Assembly (NCBI GenBank): GCA_900770165.1 | Contig: CAAGJJ010000184.1 | Coordinates: 1-64,000, forward strand | Origin: Clostridia bacterium | GTDB lineage: Bacteria; Bacillota; Clostridia; Oscillospirales; Acutalibacteraceae | Length of the DNA: 64,000 nucleotides | Reading direction: 5' to 3' | Part shown: positions 42,810-51,760 of the stretch, one piece after another | How the letters are laid out: every line of letters begins with the position of its first letter | Position numbering within the stretch: the first letter of the stretch is position 1 | Translations under genes and position numbers: made by a program | The notes under the pieces: generated by a model | What the model was told of the DNA's origin: nothing | What the model saw: only the letters and a program-made list of their open reading frames with translations | The model's database searches: none

Positions 42810-43658
42810 TTAAATTAATTTTAACGATTTTATGAAATTAGGTAAGTTTTCTTCAAAGTTAACACCAAATCTTCTGTCTGTTTGAGCTAATTCTGTTGAA
42901 TGAATAGAATTATATGTGAAATCTACTGCAATTTGTGTCGATTCAGTAAGAGAGAATCCATTTAATATTCCTGAAAGCAGTGCACTTGCAAAAACATCTC
43001 CTGTTCCATGAAAACTTCCGTTGACTATTTTATTGAAAGAATATGTGATTTCATTTTTTACGCAGTCATAACTAGCAGCACCAAGAGTTTTGTCATCAAA
43101 ATATACTCCTGTTATAACTACCTTTTTGCAGCCAAGTGTTGCTAACTCTTTTAAGGTATCTTCGATATACTTTTTGGTATAAGGTCCTTCTATGAATGGC
43201 TTATTTAACATAAAGGCAGCTTCTGTTAAGTTAGGCACAATTATATCGGCCTTTCTACACAGTTTGACCATGCCAGATACCATGGATTCGTTGTATATAG
43301 AATAAAGTTTACCGTTGTCTGCCATACATGGGTCTACCATTATTAAAGTATCATCGGTTTTTAACATGTCAAATATATTTGAAACTATATCAATTTGTTC
43401 AAATGAGCCCAAAAAGCCACTGTAAATTGCGTTAAAATGTAAATTTAAAGACTTCCAATGTTTTGCAAATGGAGCCATATCTTCAGTTAGATCTCTATAG
43501 GTAAATCCTTCTATTCCTCCAGTGTGTGTTGAAAGAACTGCCGTTGGAATTGCAGATACTTCTATACCAGCAGCAGATATAATTGGAAGTGCTACGGTTA
43601 GAGAACATTTTCCAAAACCAGATATATCGTGTATTGCAGCAACTCTTTTTTGTGTCAT
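42810..43658 (-). CDS. pyridoxamine kinase
   Basis: The ATG at 43658 (AAAGGG 9 bp upstream) is a better start than 43667, giving 282 residues. The ribokinase-like fold shows AIHDISGFGKCSLTVALP at the N-terminus, VDPCMADNGKLY in the middle and VNGSFHGTGDVFASALLSG with the catalytic Asp. This is the PdxY/PdxK-like clade common in Clostridia, phosphorylating pyridoxal or pyridoxamine in vitamin B6 salvage. The final -V-F-A-S-A- loop is intact. Confidence 0.9.
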   Translation of the reverse strand: MTQKRVAAIHDISGFGKCSLTVALPIISAAGIEVSAIPTAVLSTHTGGIEGFTYRDLTEDMAPFAKHWKSLNLHFNAIYSGFLGSFEQIDIVSNIFDMLKTDDTLIMVDPCMADNGKLYSIYNESMVSGMVKLCRKADIIVPNLTEAAFMLNKPFIEGPYTKKYIEDTLKELATLGCKKVVITGVYFDDKTLGAASYDCVKNEITYSFNKIVNGSFHGTGDVFASALLSGILNGFSLTESTQIAVDFTYNSIHSTELAQTDRRFGVNFEENLPNFIKSLKLI

Positions 43659-43699
43659 AATGTTCATCCCTTTGTAATTAATTTAATATATTGTATGCC

Positions 43700-43772
43700 A
43701 ATAAAAGGGATCTTTAATTAGTTATCACAGGAGAGAATAGCTGATTTATATGATAGCTAATATTAAGATCCC
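43700..43772 (-). terminator. large nested hairpin between the HdeD-like and pyridoxamine kinase genes
   Basis: On the minus strand GGGATCTT (43772-43765) pairs with AAGATCCC (43714-43707) around a 50-nt interior that itself contains TAGCTATCA/TGA-type pairing. TTTTATT (43706-43700) follows. It could end the HdeD-like transcript or act as an attenuator 40 nt ahead of the kinase. Confidence 0.5.
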
Positions 43773-43796
43773 ATAAAATCGAATTTTATTAAGTTT

Positions 43797-44333
43797 TTAA
43801 ACTAAATAATTATTTTCTTTTGTAAACATTGTTGCAAAGAAGCAAATGCCTAAGTAAATCCAATATGCACCTATAATTCTAACCCATAGCTCAGAAGAAA
43901 ATATAGGGAAAAGAATCATCATTAGCCCAAAAATAATATGAATTGTTCCTACAGTAGCTAATAGAGCAATTTTTTCTCCAAAATGTTTTAGCTGAACTGA
44001 AGATGCAATCTTAAATGCTCCTGAAATTAATGCCCAAATACCAAATGCTATGCAAAATAGCATATATGGAGTATTAGGATATACTATAAATATTATTCCT
44101 AAAGCGCATAGTATTATGCCAGAGAAAATTTTAAACATAGGTGAATTAATTTCTAATTTTCTAAAAATGCCAATAAATAGTTGCCAAATTCCTAAAAGAA
44201 TTAGGATAGAGCCAACTGTTATAGATAATATATTCATTAATGAGTTAGGATACATTATAGAATAGATACCAATTGAAGTAAATATTAGAAAACCTAAAAT
44301 GCAGGGTATAATAACAGATTTGACTTTAGACAT
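43797..44333 (-). CDS. HdeD/DUF308-like membrane protein
   Basis: The 178-residue protein has six short transmembrane helices in three similar pairs, with the repeated G-I-x-x-L-G-I pattern (GSILILLGIWQLFIGIF, GIILCALGIIFIVYP, LISGAFKIASSVQ) of the HdeD family. In E. coli HdeD is linked to acid resistance; in Clostridia the role is unknown. It has its own gap upstream. Confidence 0.82.
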   Translation of the reverse strand: MSKVKSVIIPCILGFLIFTSIGIYSIMYPNSLMNILSITVGSILILLGIWQLFIGIFRKLEINSPMFKIFSGIILCALGIIFIVYPNTPYMLFCIAFGIWALISGAFKIASSVQLKHFGEKIALLATVGTIHIIFGLMMILFPIFSSELWVRIIGAYWIYLGICFFATMFTKENNYLV

Positions 44334-44422
44334 ATTAAGACATCCTTTCTAAATTTATTTATAAACTTATTATACCACAAGTTACTAAAAAACGTATAAA
44401 ATTATTTTAATTTTGCTTACTG

Positions 44423-44451
44423 TTGACGATATAATACCTATAGTGTAATAT
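44423..44451 (+). promoter_or_regulatory. sigma-A promoter for the lipoprotein gene
   Basis: TTGACG (44423-44428) and TAATAT (44446-44451) are 17 bp apart, 38 bp before the start. Confidence 0.6.
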
Positions 44452-44489
44452 TATTCTTATAATTTAAGCATAAAGAAAGGGTAGTTATT

Positions 44490-46343
44490 ATGAATAAAAT
44501 ATTTATAAAACTTGTAATAATGGCTGCTTTTTTAATGATTATTTTAGCAGGATGTGTATCTAAGATTGATACAACAGTTGTACTTAATGATGATTTTTCT
44601 GGGAAAAGAGTAATAACTTGTACAGTCAGCCGGCAGAAAATAAGAACAGATGTTAATGGTGGTGAATCAGCACTTGATTCATTTATAAAGATAAATTGTC
44701 CATCACAACTTACTTATGAAAAAATTGAAGACCGGTATAACATAACTTACAATTTTGTGCTGAGTTTTAATAATAGAGAAGAGTATATAGATAAAGTTGA
44801 AAAAATATTAGGTAAAAAACCTATGATAGTCTTTGCTTCACCTAATAGTCCATTTTCAAAAGGACTTATACTTCAAGAGGATTTTAGTAGTAGAGATCTA
44901 TTAAATTGGTTTGAAAATATTGGTGCAGAAAAAGAAATATTATCGACTAAAGGTGAATTCTTCACAGAAAACAGTACAGTAGTCGATTATAAAGGAAATA
45001 CTATTCCAACACAGCAGTTAGTGGATATAAGAAATATAGATTATTTAAGGATAGATAAAATTTCTATTTTAACAGAAATATTGCAAGGTGGAGCTCTTAA
45101 AAGAAATGTTAAGTTCGAAGTTCCTAATGTAAGTTTTGAAGGTAATTCTCAGAAAATTATTGATTATATGAAAAGTAGAGTCCCAGATGGTGGTACTTTT
45201 GAAATTAAAGATATTTCAGATGGTAAAATGTTTGTTATTGAATTTGAATCTAGTGATAGCATAGACCTTTCTAATAAAATGCAAAAGTTGCTTGATAATA
45301 ATGATAATATTGTAAATTTACATTCTGAAAAAAGTGAGTTTTTTGGAGACAAAAATATTTTTAATGAACATTTAAATCTATGCTCATTTATTTCGGACTA
45401 CTCAGGTAAGGTCTATTTGGAATATGAAGTTATTTCTGAAGATGGATCTGAAATTTCGAATGCAGAAGTTATGTCGTCGGGAGTATGGTCGAGATCAGTT
45501 GGATATAAAAGTTCAAAAAACTTTTTATATTTTGGCGATTCATCTGTTTTTGAAACAAGAATAATGACTCATAATGAGTTCGTTATAAAGAACATATCTG
45601 TAAGTATGAATCAACTGTATGATGATTCTTTTAAAAGAGAAATATACTTTACTTTTGATAATAGTAAAGGTTTAAATCAAACAGAAAAATTAGAAAAATA
45701 TCTAAATTCTTTAAAGCCTAGGTTTGCAATTATTGAAAATGAAGGTGAGATATTAAAGGTAACAATTAATGGAAGTGCAGAGGAAATAAGTTTAGACCTA
45801 TATACTTTATTTGGAGATAATAATTTTGTAAAATTAAAAACAGATTATGGTTTCAAACTTTTCGAAAAAACAAATCTAGAAGATCAAATAGATTTTAAAA
45901 ATATTATTAATATAATGGGTGTATATAATAGTCCAGTTATATATTCATATACTTCAAATAAAAATATAGATAATATTTCTCATCGAGAATCGGAAAACAT
46001 AAATATACCAAATAGTTATAATGAATATGGCGATTTATTATTATCACCGAGCACAGTAAATAATGTGTCTGCTGAATGTTCGAAGGTTAATGTGTTCTTT
46101 ATAGTAATATGTTCAATCGGTGCAATAATTTCTATAGCTTTAGTTGCTGTGTTGCTATTTAAAATAATTTATTTATTGAAAAAACATGTTACTGTAATTG
46201 GGAAAGATGGGAAAAAGGAAGTTATAGAATTCCTAGATGAATATTGTCCAACTTGTGGTGCAAGAGTGTATAAAGGTTCGTCTTATTGCAGAGTTTGCGG
46301 ATCTATTGTTGGGACTATTGTTGAGGTTAGTAGTAAGGAATAA
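44490..46343 (+). CDS. lipoprotein with transmembrane helix and cytoplasmic zinc-ribbon tail
   Basis: The 617-residue protein begins with a lipoprotein signal (IILAGC, Cys22). About 520 residues of extracytoplasmic, beta-rich sequence follow. A transmembrane helix (about 537-563) then returns the chain to the cytoplasm, ending in a four-cysteine zinc ribbon: C586, C589, C600, C603 (CPTC...CRVC). The protein would thus be held at both ends in the membrane, lipid outside and ribbon inside. I do not recognise the extracellular domain. Single gene, own promoter and terminator. Confidence 0.85.
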   Translation: MNKIFIKLVIMAAFLMIILAGCVSKIDTTVVLNDDFSGKRVITCTVSRQKIRTDVNGGESALDSFIKINCPSQLTYEKIEDRYNITYNFVLSFNNREEYIDKVEKILGKKPMIVFASPNSPFSKGLILQEDFSSRDLLNWFENIGAEKEILSTKGEFFTENSTVVDYKGNTIPTQQLVDIRNIDYLRIDKISILTEILQGGALKRNVKFEVPNVSFEGNSQKIIDYMKSRVPDGGTFEIKDISDGKMFVIEFESSDSIDLSNKMQKLLDNNDNIVNLHSEKSEFFGDKNIFNEHLNLCSFISDYSGKVYLEYEVISEDGSEISNAEVMSSGVWSRSVGYKSSKNFLYFGDSSVFETRIMTHNEFVIKNISVSMNQLYDDSFKREIYFTFDNSKGLNQTEKLEKYLNSLKPRFAIIENEGEILKVTINGSAEEISLDLYTLFGDNNFVKLKTDYGFKLFEKTNLEDQIDFKNIINIMGVYNSPVIYSYTSNKNIDNISHRESENINIPNSYNEYGDLLLSPSTVNNVSAECSKVNVFFIVICSIGAIISIALVAVLLFKIIYLLKKHVTVIGKDGKKEVIEFLDEYCPTCGARVYKGSSYCRVCGSIVGTIVEVSSKE

Positions 46344-46352
46344 GTTTATATA

Positions 46353-46396
46353 AAAATAGCATTCTTTAACATATAGTTAAGAATGCTATTTTTGGT
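46353..46396. terminator. bidirectional intrinsic terminator
   Basis: AAAATAGCATTCTTTAAC (46353-46370) pairs with 46376-46392. It lies between the convergent lipoprotein and EamA genes. Confidence 0.8.
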
Positions 46397-46424
46397 AAAT
46401 AAAATAAATTTATTTTGACTTTAT

Positions 46425-46769
46425 TTAAAAATATGAAATAAAAAATGTTCCCAGCAAAATAAATGTTACACCCATAATTTTTTTTGTAGTTATTTTTTCA
46501 GAAAGAAAATGGTATGAAATTATCATAGTCCATATATATGTTATAGATGATAAGGGTAAAACGACTGAATAATCTAAAAACTTTAAAAGATAAATATTTA
46601 TTAAAGCGGCAGTTAAATATAATAATCCACCTAAATAAAGGTTATAATTAATTATGAGTTTTTTAATATTTAAGTTAACGGAGGCCTTCTTTAAAAAGAA
46701 TCCTGCAAAAGCCCCTGCAAGTGTCATTGAAATTAAACAAATAAAATATAGAATATTAATCGTCGCCAC
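46425..46769 (-). CDS. small EamA/SMR-like transporter subunit 2
   Basis: The 114-residue protein has four predicted helices, with the late PLSSITYIWTMIISYHFLSE and ILLGTFFI patterns of half-size drug/metabolite transporters. It overlaps the preceding 112-aa homologue by 14 bp, so the two probably form a heterodimer. The substrate is unknown. Confidence 0.82.
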   Translation of the reverse strand: MATINILYFICLISMTLAGAFAGFFLKKASVNLNIKKLIINYNLYLGGLLYLTAALINIYLLKFLDYSVVLPLSSITYIWTMIISYHFLSEKITTKKIMGVTFILLGTFFISYF

Positions 46770-47094
46770 CCCCTATTAATATTACACCAGCTGTAATTAC
46801 TAACACACCAATAATTCTCATAATTGTTATAGGTTCTTTTAAAACTATAACAGCTAGAATAATGCTTAAAACGTAACTTAAGCTGATCATAGGTTGCAAA
46901 ACAGATAAACTTCCAAATTTATAAGCCGTTAGCATTACTAATGCACCAATAGCATAGAAGGCAAAACCAAGTAGTAAGAAAACCAGTCCTTTTTCAATTG
47001 CAATTTTCCAAAATAATTGCCCGCAACAAGATAAAATAGCAGCGATAAGCATTAAAAGAATGCCTGTCCGATTTTTTTTAAAAGATTCTTTCAT
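46756..47094 (-). CDS. small EamA/SMR-like transporter subunit 1
   Basis: The 112-residue, four-helix protein has the EamA pattern LSVLQPMISLSYVLSIILAV, a KEP turn and the GVLVITAGVILIG end. Paired with the overlapping second gene it resembles heterodimeric small multidrug or polyamine-type exporters (EbrAB-like), but substrate specificity cannot be read from the sequence. Confidence 0.82.
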   Translation of the reverse strand: MKESFKKNRTGILLMLIAAILSCCGQLFWKIAIEKGLVFLLLGFAFYAIGALVMLTAYKFGSLSVLQPMISLSYVLSIILAVIVLKEPITIMRIIGVLVITAGVILIGGGDD

Positions 47095-47184
47095 ATAAAT
47101 TCCCCATATTTTTCTATATTTTAAAATAGCATAGCTATTATAATAGATAGTTAAGTAAATATCAAGTTTTCTATTTAATACAAA

Positions 47185-47218
47185 TAATAAAATGGATCTA
47201 ATTATTTAGATCCATTTT
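47185..47218 (-). terminator. intrinsic terminator after the FprA gene
   Basis: On the minus strand AAAATGGATCTAA (47218-47206) pairs with 47201-47189, followed by a T-rich stretch to 47185. Confidence 0.7.
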
Positions 47219-48410
47219 ACTGTAGCTTTGATGCAATTTCTATTGTATATTCAGAAATCTTTTGTAAATCTTCTTTTGTGGGCTTAAATAATACTTTTAT
47301 ACCGTCACCAATAAACTTAAAGTTAAGCATAGTTAACCGATTCTTTATCATATCTACTGCTTCTCCGCTCCATCCGTAAGAGCCAAAGGCACCAGCATAT
47401 TTTGTTCTGGAGTTTATTGCATCTATTCTTGAAAGAGCATCCCAAATAGGTTTTGGTGCGTCTCGGTTAATAGTGCAAGAAGCAACTATAAGTGCATCGC
47501 AATCTCTAATAGCTTTAGAAATTTCTTCCATTGAGGTATTTACAATATCTAAAAGAATTGGTTCAACTTTAGTTTTTTCCTTTACTGTTTTATAAGCTGT
47601 TTGAGCAAGCTCTTTTGTGCATCCATAAGCAGAAGCATATATAATAACAAGAGATTTTAATAATTTTTGCTCTTTTGTGCTCCATTTTCGGTAGTCGCTA
47701 ATACGATCTTTTATGCTTTCTGTAATTACGGGACCGTGGCTTGGACAAATTGCAGATATTTCTAAATCTTTAATTTTATCAAGTCCTGCAAGAACATAAG
47801 ACTTAAATGGACCAAAAATACAGTCATAATAATATTTAAATTCATTTAGGTATTCTTTTTTATAATGAATATTTTTTTCTAGCATTGAAGGCTCGCAGAA
47901 ATGAGCTCCGAGAAAATCGCAGGAGAACAAAATATTATCATTTTCAAAATAGGTCATCATAGAATCTGGCCAATGAAGAAGTGGTGCTACTATAAATTCT
48001 ATATTTGAATTTGGGCCGATTTCTATTTTTTCTTTATGTTTAACTGTTTTACATTTGAAATCTCTATTTGTTATAGATTTTAAATATTTTTCTGCAGCAG
48101 GAGTGCAAACTACTGTTATATTAGGATTTATTTCTAAGAGTTTAGTTAAGCTTCCTGAATGGTCTAATTCTGTATGATTCATTACAATGTAATCTATGTT
48201 AGATATATCAACCAGACAACCAATATTATAAATATATTCTTCAAAATAATCTTCATGAACAGTTTCAACTAAGACATTTTTTTTACCAGTAATAAGGTAT
48301 GCATTATATGAAGTACCGTATTTTGACTCCATTATAATATCAAATACTCTAAGAGATGGATTTATAACTCCAACTGAGTAAACATTATCTGATATTTTTG
48401 TTATTCCCAT
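47217..48410 (-). CDS. fprA: FprA family A-type flavodiiron protein
   Basis: The 397-residue protein has a metallo-beta-lactamase-like diiron domain (MNHTELDHSG, FSCDFLGAHF, CPSHGPV) and a flavodoxin domain (about 250-395: IIYASAYGCTKELAQTAY, ASCTINRDAPKPIWDAL, AGAFGSYGWSGEAV). Diiron ligands H-x-E-x-D are intact. Such enzymes reduce O2 to water or NO to N2O in anaerobes. Rubredoxin, the likely electron donor, is encoded 14 bp upstream, so the pair forms an oxygen-protection operon. Confidence 0.95.
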   Translation of the reverse strand: MGITKISDNVYSVGVINPSLRVFDIIMESKYGTSYNAYLITGKKNVLVETVHEDYFEEYIYNIGCLVDISNIDYIVMNHTELDHSGSLTKLLEINPNITVVCTPAAEKYLKSITNRDFKCKTVKHKEKIEIGPNSNIEFIVAPLLHWPDSMMTYFENDNILFSCDFLGAHFCEPSMLEKNIHYKKEYLNEFKYYYDCIFGPFKSYVLAGLDKIKDLEISAICPSHGPVITESIKDRISDYRKWSTKEQKLLKSLVIIYASAYGCTKELAQTAYKTVKEKTKVEPILLDIVNTSMEEISKAIRDCDALIVASCTINRDAPKPIWDALSRIDAINSRTKYAGAFGSYGWSGEAVDMIKNRLTMLNFKFIGDGIKVLFKPTKEDLQKISEYTIEIASKLQ

Positions 48411-48424
48411 ATCAACTCAATCCT

Positions 48425-48595
48425 TTATTCTTCTTTTATAAACATTTCTTTACCTACTCCACACATAGGGCATAGCCAGTCAACAGGAAGATCTTCAAAT
48501 GGTGTATTTGGTGGTATACATCCTTCAGAATCGCCTCGTTTAGGCATATATACCCAGTTGCAAGCAGTACATACATAATTATTAGTAGGTTCCAT
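48425..48595 (-). CDS. rubredoxin
   Basis: The 56-residue protein, below many ORF cut-offs, starts at 48595 behind AAAGGAGG. It has the two iron-binding knuckles CTACNWVY (C9, C12) and CPMCGVGKEMF (C42, C45), with the usual GCIPPNTPFEDLPVDWLCP core. It carries one electron at a time and is expected to reduce FprA, encoded directly downstream. Confidence 0.95.
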   Translation of the reverse strand: MEPTNNYVCTACNWVYMPKRGDSEGCIPPNTPFEDLPVDWLCPMCGVGKEMFIKEE

Positions 48596-48717
48596 AATGA
48601 ATCCTCCTTTCTATAATAATTAGTTTTTAAAATTTTGTCAATTTTGAAGTTGAGTTTATTTGAAAATGAAGTTATTATATGATAACATAAAACTAATATT
48701 TCTAAAGGGTGATGATA

Positions 48718-49113
48718 ATGAGAATTGAAGAGGTTTTCGACAGTATTAACGAAGTTTTAAATGAATTTGATTTTTTAAAATTTTTAATGAGAATATCTGA
48801 TTATATAGCTTATTTTGCCTCATTTATGGTAGTTATTAATCAGCTTACATATTTGGGAGAGTTTGCCAACGCTGTTTGGACTTATATATTTATAATATCT
48901 GTAATTTTGAGTTTGGCATCTAAAAAATATATTAGCCTTCAAATATTATTTATAAGTTTAGGTATGGCACAATTTTGCTCTTTTGTGAAACAGCTTTTTC
49001 TATTTTCGTCTCATACATTTTCATGGAACAATTTTTTAGGCATTATTTCTTGCAGTTTGCTTACTTTTTTGTTTGCTAAGCTATATAGAAAACAAAAGGG
49101 CAGTGAGGGCTAA
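48718..49113 (+). CDS. small membrane protein, unknown function
   Basis: The ATG at 48718 is chosen over 48709 because AAAGGG is then at proper spacing (131 residues). A short N-terminal helix is followed by about four hydrophobic segments. It ends in a basic tail (KLYRKQKGSEG). I do not recognise a family. It is divergent from rubredoxin-FprA and convergent with ypeB. Confidence 0.65.
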   Translation: MRIEEVFDSINEVLNEFDFLKFLMRISDYIAYFASFMVVINQLTYLGEFANAVWTYIFIISVILSLASKKYISLQILFISLGMAQFCSFVKQLFLFSSHTFSWNNFLGIISCSLLTFLFAKLYRKQKGSEG

Positions 49114-49114
49114 T

Positions 49115-50473
49115 TTATATTGCTAAAATGCCATTATCATATTTTAATAAAATTAATATATTTTCTTCTAGTCCTGTTTTTGAATTTATATATACTATTA
49201 CATTTTCTCCATCTATAGATATGCAGTTAAATTCGTAGCAAAGGACTTCGTTTAATCCTTTTGTGGGTATGCATGCAAGGTTAATGGATTCTACAGCCAA
49301 AAGAGGGCTTACATTGTTTTGAGCCGATTTGGAATCTATGATATTTGAATCAAATGTTCTTTCTGCATGGTTCATAAGATATCCTGTTGAATTTAATGAT
49401 ATAATTTCCCCAGTATCTAATGCTACACCAACCTTTATTAGATCTGGGTAATAGATTATATCATTTTTTTTATATGCGAAATTTATAGTGCAAATTCCAT
49501 TAGATATAACATAATAACTTTCTGACATATTATTTATATTATGAGCTGCTAAAAATTCTTTTGCATTGTTTGAAGCGGTATCAAAACCAATTGTAGCTTC
49601 TGCAATAGTTCTAGGATTTATAATTGAGTTTATATATCCACCCTGTTTTGTTATGCTAATGTTTATGTCGTTTGCAGCTAGGTTATAGGTTTTAAGGTTT
49701 CCATTCGATTCGCCGGTTACTGAAATATGAGATTTTTCAATTCCCAAAAAACTGCAGACTTTATTTATAGCTTCATCTTGTGAGATTTCAGGTTTGTCTT
49801 TTAGAAATTTAGGTTCTATTTGTGTTATATGGTCAGAAAAAGGACCGTCGTATATCATTGTAGGAAAATCAGTAAACCCTTCATTCATATCGTGAAATCC
49901 TGAATTTATAAATGGAACCTCTTTATTTTGTGTGTTTACTGAAAGATTTTGTATTACATTTTTAGTTTGGGCAATAGTCATTTCTCCGTCTGAATATCTA
50001 GCTGTAATATCTTGTAAGTCTGTATTAATAATTCTTGCATACTGGCATAAAGTTCTAAGATTATCTATGTCTTCAGTGCTGAGTAATTCATCTCTTGATA
50101 TTTTTTGAGATATATAAGAACTAAAATCACCAACCTGAGCAACGAATTTATTAATATTAGAAAGATCTACATCTTCAAGAGGAAGTTGAGACAAAGAAGC
50201 TTTAGCACTATCGGACTGACTTAAGAGCTTTGCCGATAAACTATATTGTTGTGGCTTTGTATTTGCATACATTCCTTTTGTGAGTGTTGATTCAAGGTTA
50301 GAAATATGATTTGATAATTCATCTAATGCTCGTTCGTATGTGTATTCTAAACTGTCTTTGTAGTAGTTAGCAGTGTTGTATCCAGCAATTGCAAATCCAC
50401 CTAAAACTATAAATGCTGCTATAGTAAAGCTTGTAATACGAACTAGTGTACGTACCGCTATATTTTTATTCAT
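49115..50473 (-). CDS. ypeB: germination protein YpeB
   Basis: The ATG at 50473 (CGGAGGAAA upstream) gives 452 residues; the in-frame extension to 50527 is unlikely. An N-terminal signal anchor (residues about 10-30) precedes a helical domain (about 35-190) with YpeB motifs, then PepSY-type domains (about 230-450). In Bacillus YpeB stabilises the cortex-lytic enzyme SleB in the spore. sleB is usually the upstream gene but is not present here. Confidence 0.88.
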   Translation of the reverse strand: MNKNIAVRTLVRITSFTIAAFIVLGGFAIAGYNTANYYKDSLEYTYERALDELSNHISNLESTLTKGMYANTKPQQYSLSAKLLSQSDSAKASLSQLPLEDVDLSNINKFVAQVGDFSSYISQKISRDELLSTEDIDNLRTLCQYARIINTDLQDITARYSDGEMTIAQTKNVIQNLSVNTQNKEVPFINSGFHDMNEGFTDFPTMIYDGPFSDHITQIEPKFLKDKPEISQDEAINKVCSFLGIEKSHISVTGESNGNLKTYNLAANDINISITKQGGYINSIINPRTIAEATIGFDTASNNAKEFLAAHNINNMSESYYVISNGICTINFAYKKNDIIYYPDLIKVGVALDTGEIISLNSTGYLMNHAERTFDSNIIDSKSAQNNVSPLLAVESINLACIPTKGLNEVLCYEFNCISIDGENVIVYINSKTGLEENILILLKYDNGILAI

Positions 50474-50617
50474 ATTGTTTCCTCCGCTGCTGTGATATGG
50501 AATTATTTTTTCTAATAGATATAACAATTATGCAGCAAAAATTAAATTTATAAATGTACCTTTAAAAATTAATATATGTAATGTATAATAAAGATAATTT
50601 ATTTGTTGGGGGATAAT

Positions 50618-51760
50618 ATGAAAGAGGCATATTTAGATAACAGTGCAACAACACAAACTTGCCCTGAAGCGGTAGAAAAAATTGTTGAACTGTTAACGGT
50701 AAGGTATGGCAATCCATCATCATTACATAAAAAAGGAATTGAAGCGGAGAAAGAAATTAGGTTAGCAAGACAGATAATTGCAGATTATCTAGGCTGCGAT
50801 ATTTCAGAAATATATTTTACATCTGGTGGGACCGAGTCGAATAATCTTGCTATTTTAGGAACAGTAAGGGCTTTAAAAAGAAGAGGAAACAGAATAGTTA
50901 CTACTTCTATTGAACATTCTTCTGTTATAGAAACATTTAAAGAAGCTGAAAAATTAGGATTTGAAACAGTATTTATAGAACCAGATAGGAATGGATTAGT
51001 ACCGGAAGAAAAAATTTACAATGCGATTAATAGCAATACAATTCTTGTTAGCACTATGTTAGTTAATAATGAAGTGGGTACGGTGCAGAATGTTTCAAAT
51101 ATAAAAAAAGTAGCATCAATTAAAAAATCCCCGGCACTTGTTCATATAGATGCAGTTCAAGCCTTTGGCAAAATACCAATTAAATTGTCAAAAATAAATG
51201 CCGACCTTCTTACAGTTTCATCACATAAAATTCATGGTCCCAAAGGTGTTGGAGCTTTATTTGTATCTAAAAAAGCAAGAATTTTACCTATCATGTTTGG
51301 CGGTAGCCAAGAGGGAGCAATAAGACCAGGGACGGAATCATCTGCACTAATTGCAGGATTTGGCGCAGCTGTAAAAGCTTTACCAGATATTAAAGATGAA
51401 TATGAACATATTTCAAAACTTAATATATATTTAAGAGAAAAACTTAACTTATTAGAAGGAATAACTATTAATTCACCAGAAAATTCACTATCATATATTA
51501 TTAATTTTTCTGTTGCTGGTATAAGATCAGAGACGATGTTGCATCATCTTTCGTCGTTAAATATATATGTTTCAAGTGGCTCAGCTTGTTCTAAGGGCAA
51601 AAAGAGCCATGTTTTATCTAGCATGGGATTAAGTGAGGAAATAATAGATTCATCTATAAGAGTTAGTTTTTCAAGATATAATGATAAAGCAGATATTGAT
51701 GCTCTAATAGATGGACTAAAATTAGGAATAAAAAATTTAGCAAAGAGAGGAAGAAAATGA
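50618..51760 (+). CDS. cysteine desulfurase (NifS/IscS family)
   Basis: The ATG at 50618 behind TTGGGGG gives 380 residues. PLP-enzyme motifs are present: EAYLDNSATTQ at the start, the PLP Lys in SSHKIHGPKGVGALF (about 205) and the catalytic Cys in SSGSACSKGKKSH (about 323). It supplies persulfide sulfur. It overlaps thiI by 4 bp, so a main task is probably 4-thiouridine in tRNA and perhaps thiazole synthesis. Confidence 0.95.
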   Translation: MKEAYLDNSATTQTCPEAVEKIVELLTVRYGNPSSLHKKGIEAEKEIRLARQIIADYLGCDISEIYFTSGGTESNNLAILGTVRALKRRGNRIVTTSIEHSSVIETFKEAEKLGFETVFIEPDRNGLVPEEKIYNAINSNTILVSTMLVNNEVGTVQNVSNIKKVASIKKSPALVHIDAVQAFGKIPIKLSKINADLLTVSSHKIHGPKGVGALFVSKKARILPIMFGGSQEGAIRPGTESSALIAGFGAAVKALPDIKDEYEHISKLNIYLREKLNLLEGITINSPENSLSYIINFSVAGIRSETMLHHLSSLNIYVSSGSACSKGKKSHVLSSMGLSEEIIDSSIRVSFSRYNDKADIDALIDGLKLGIKNLAKRGRK

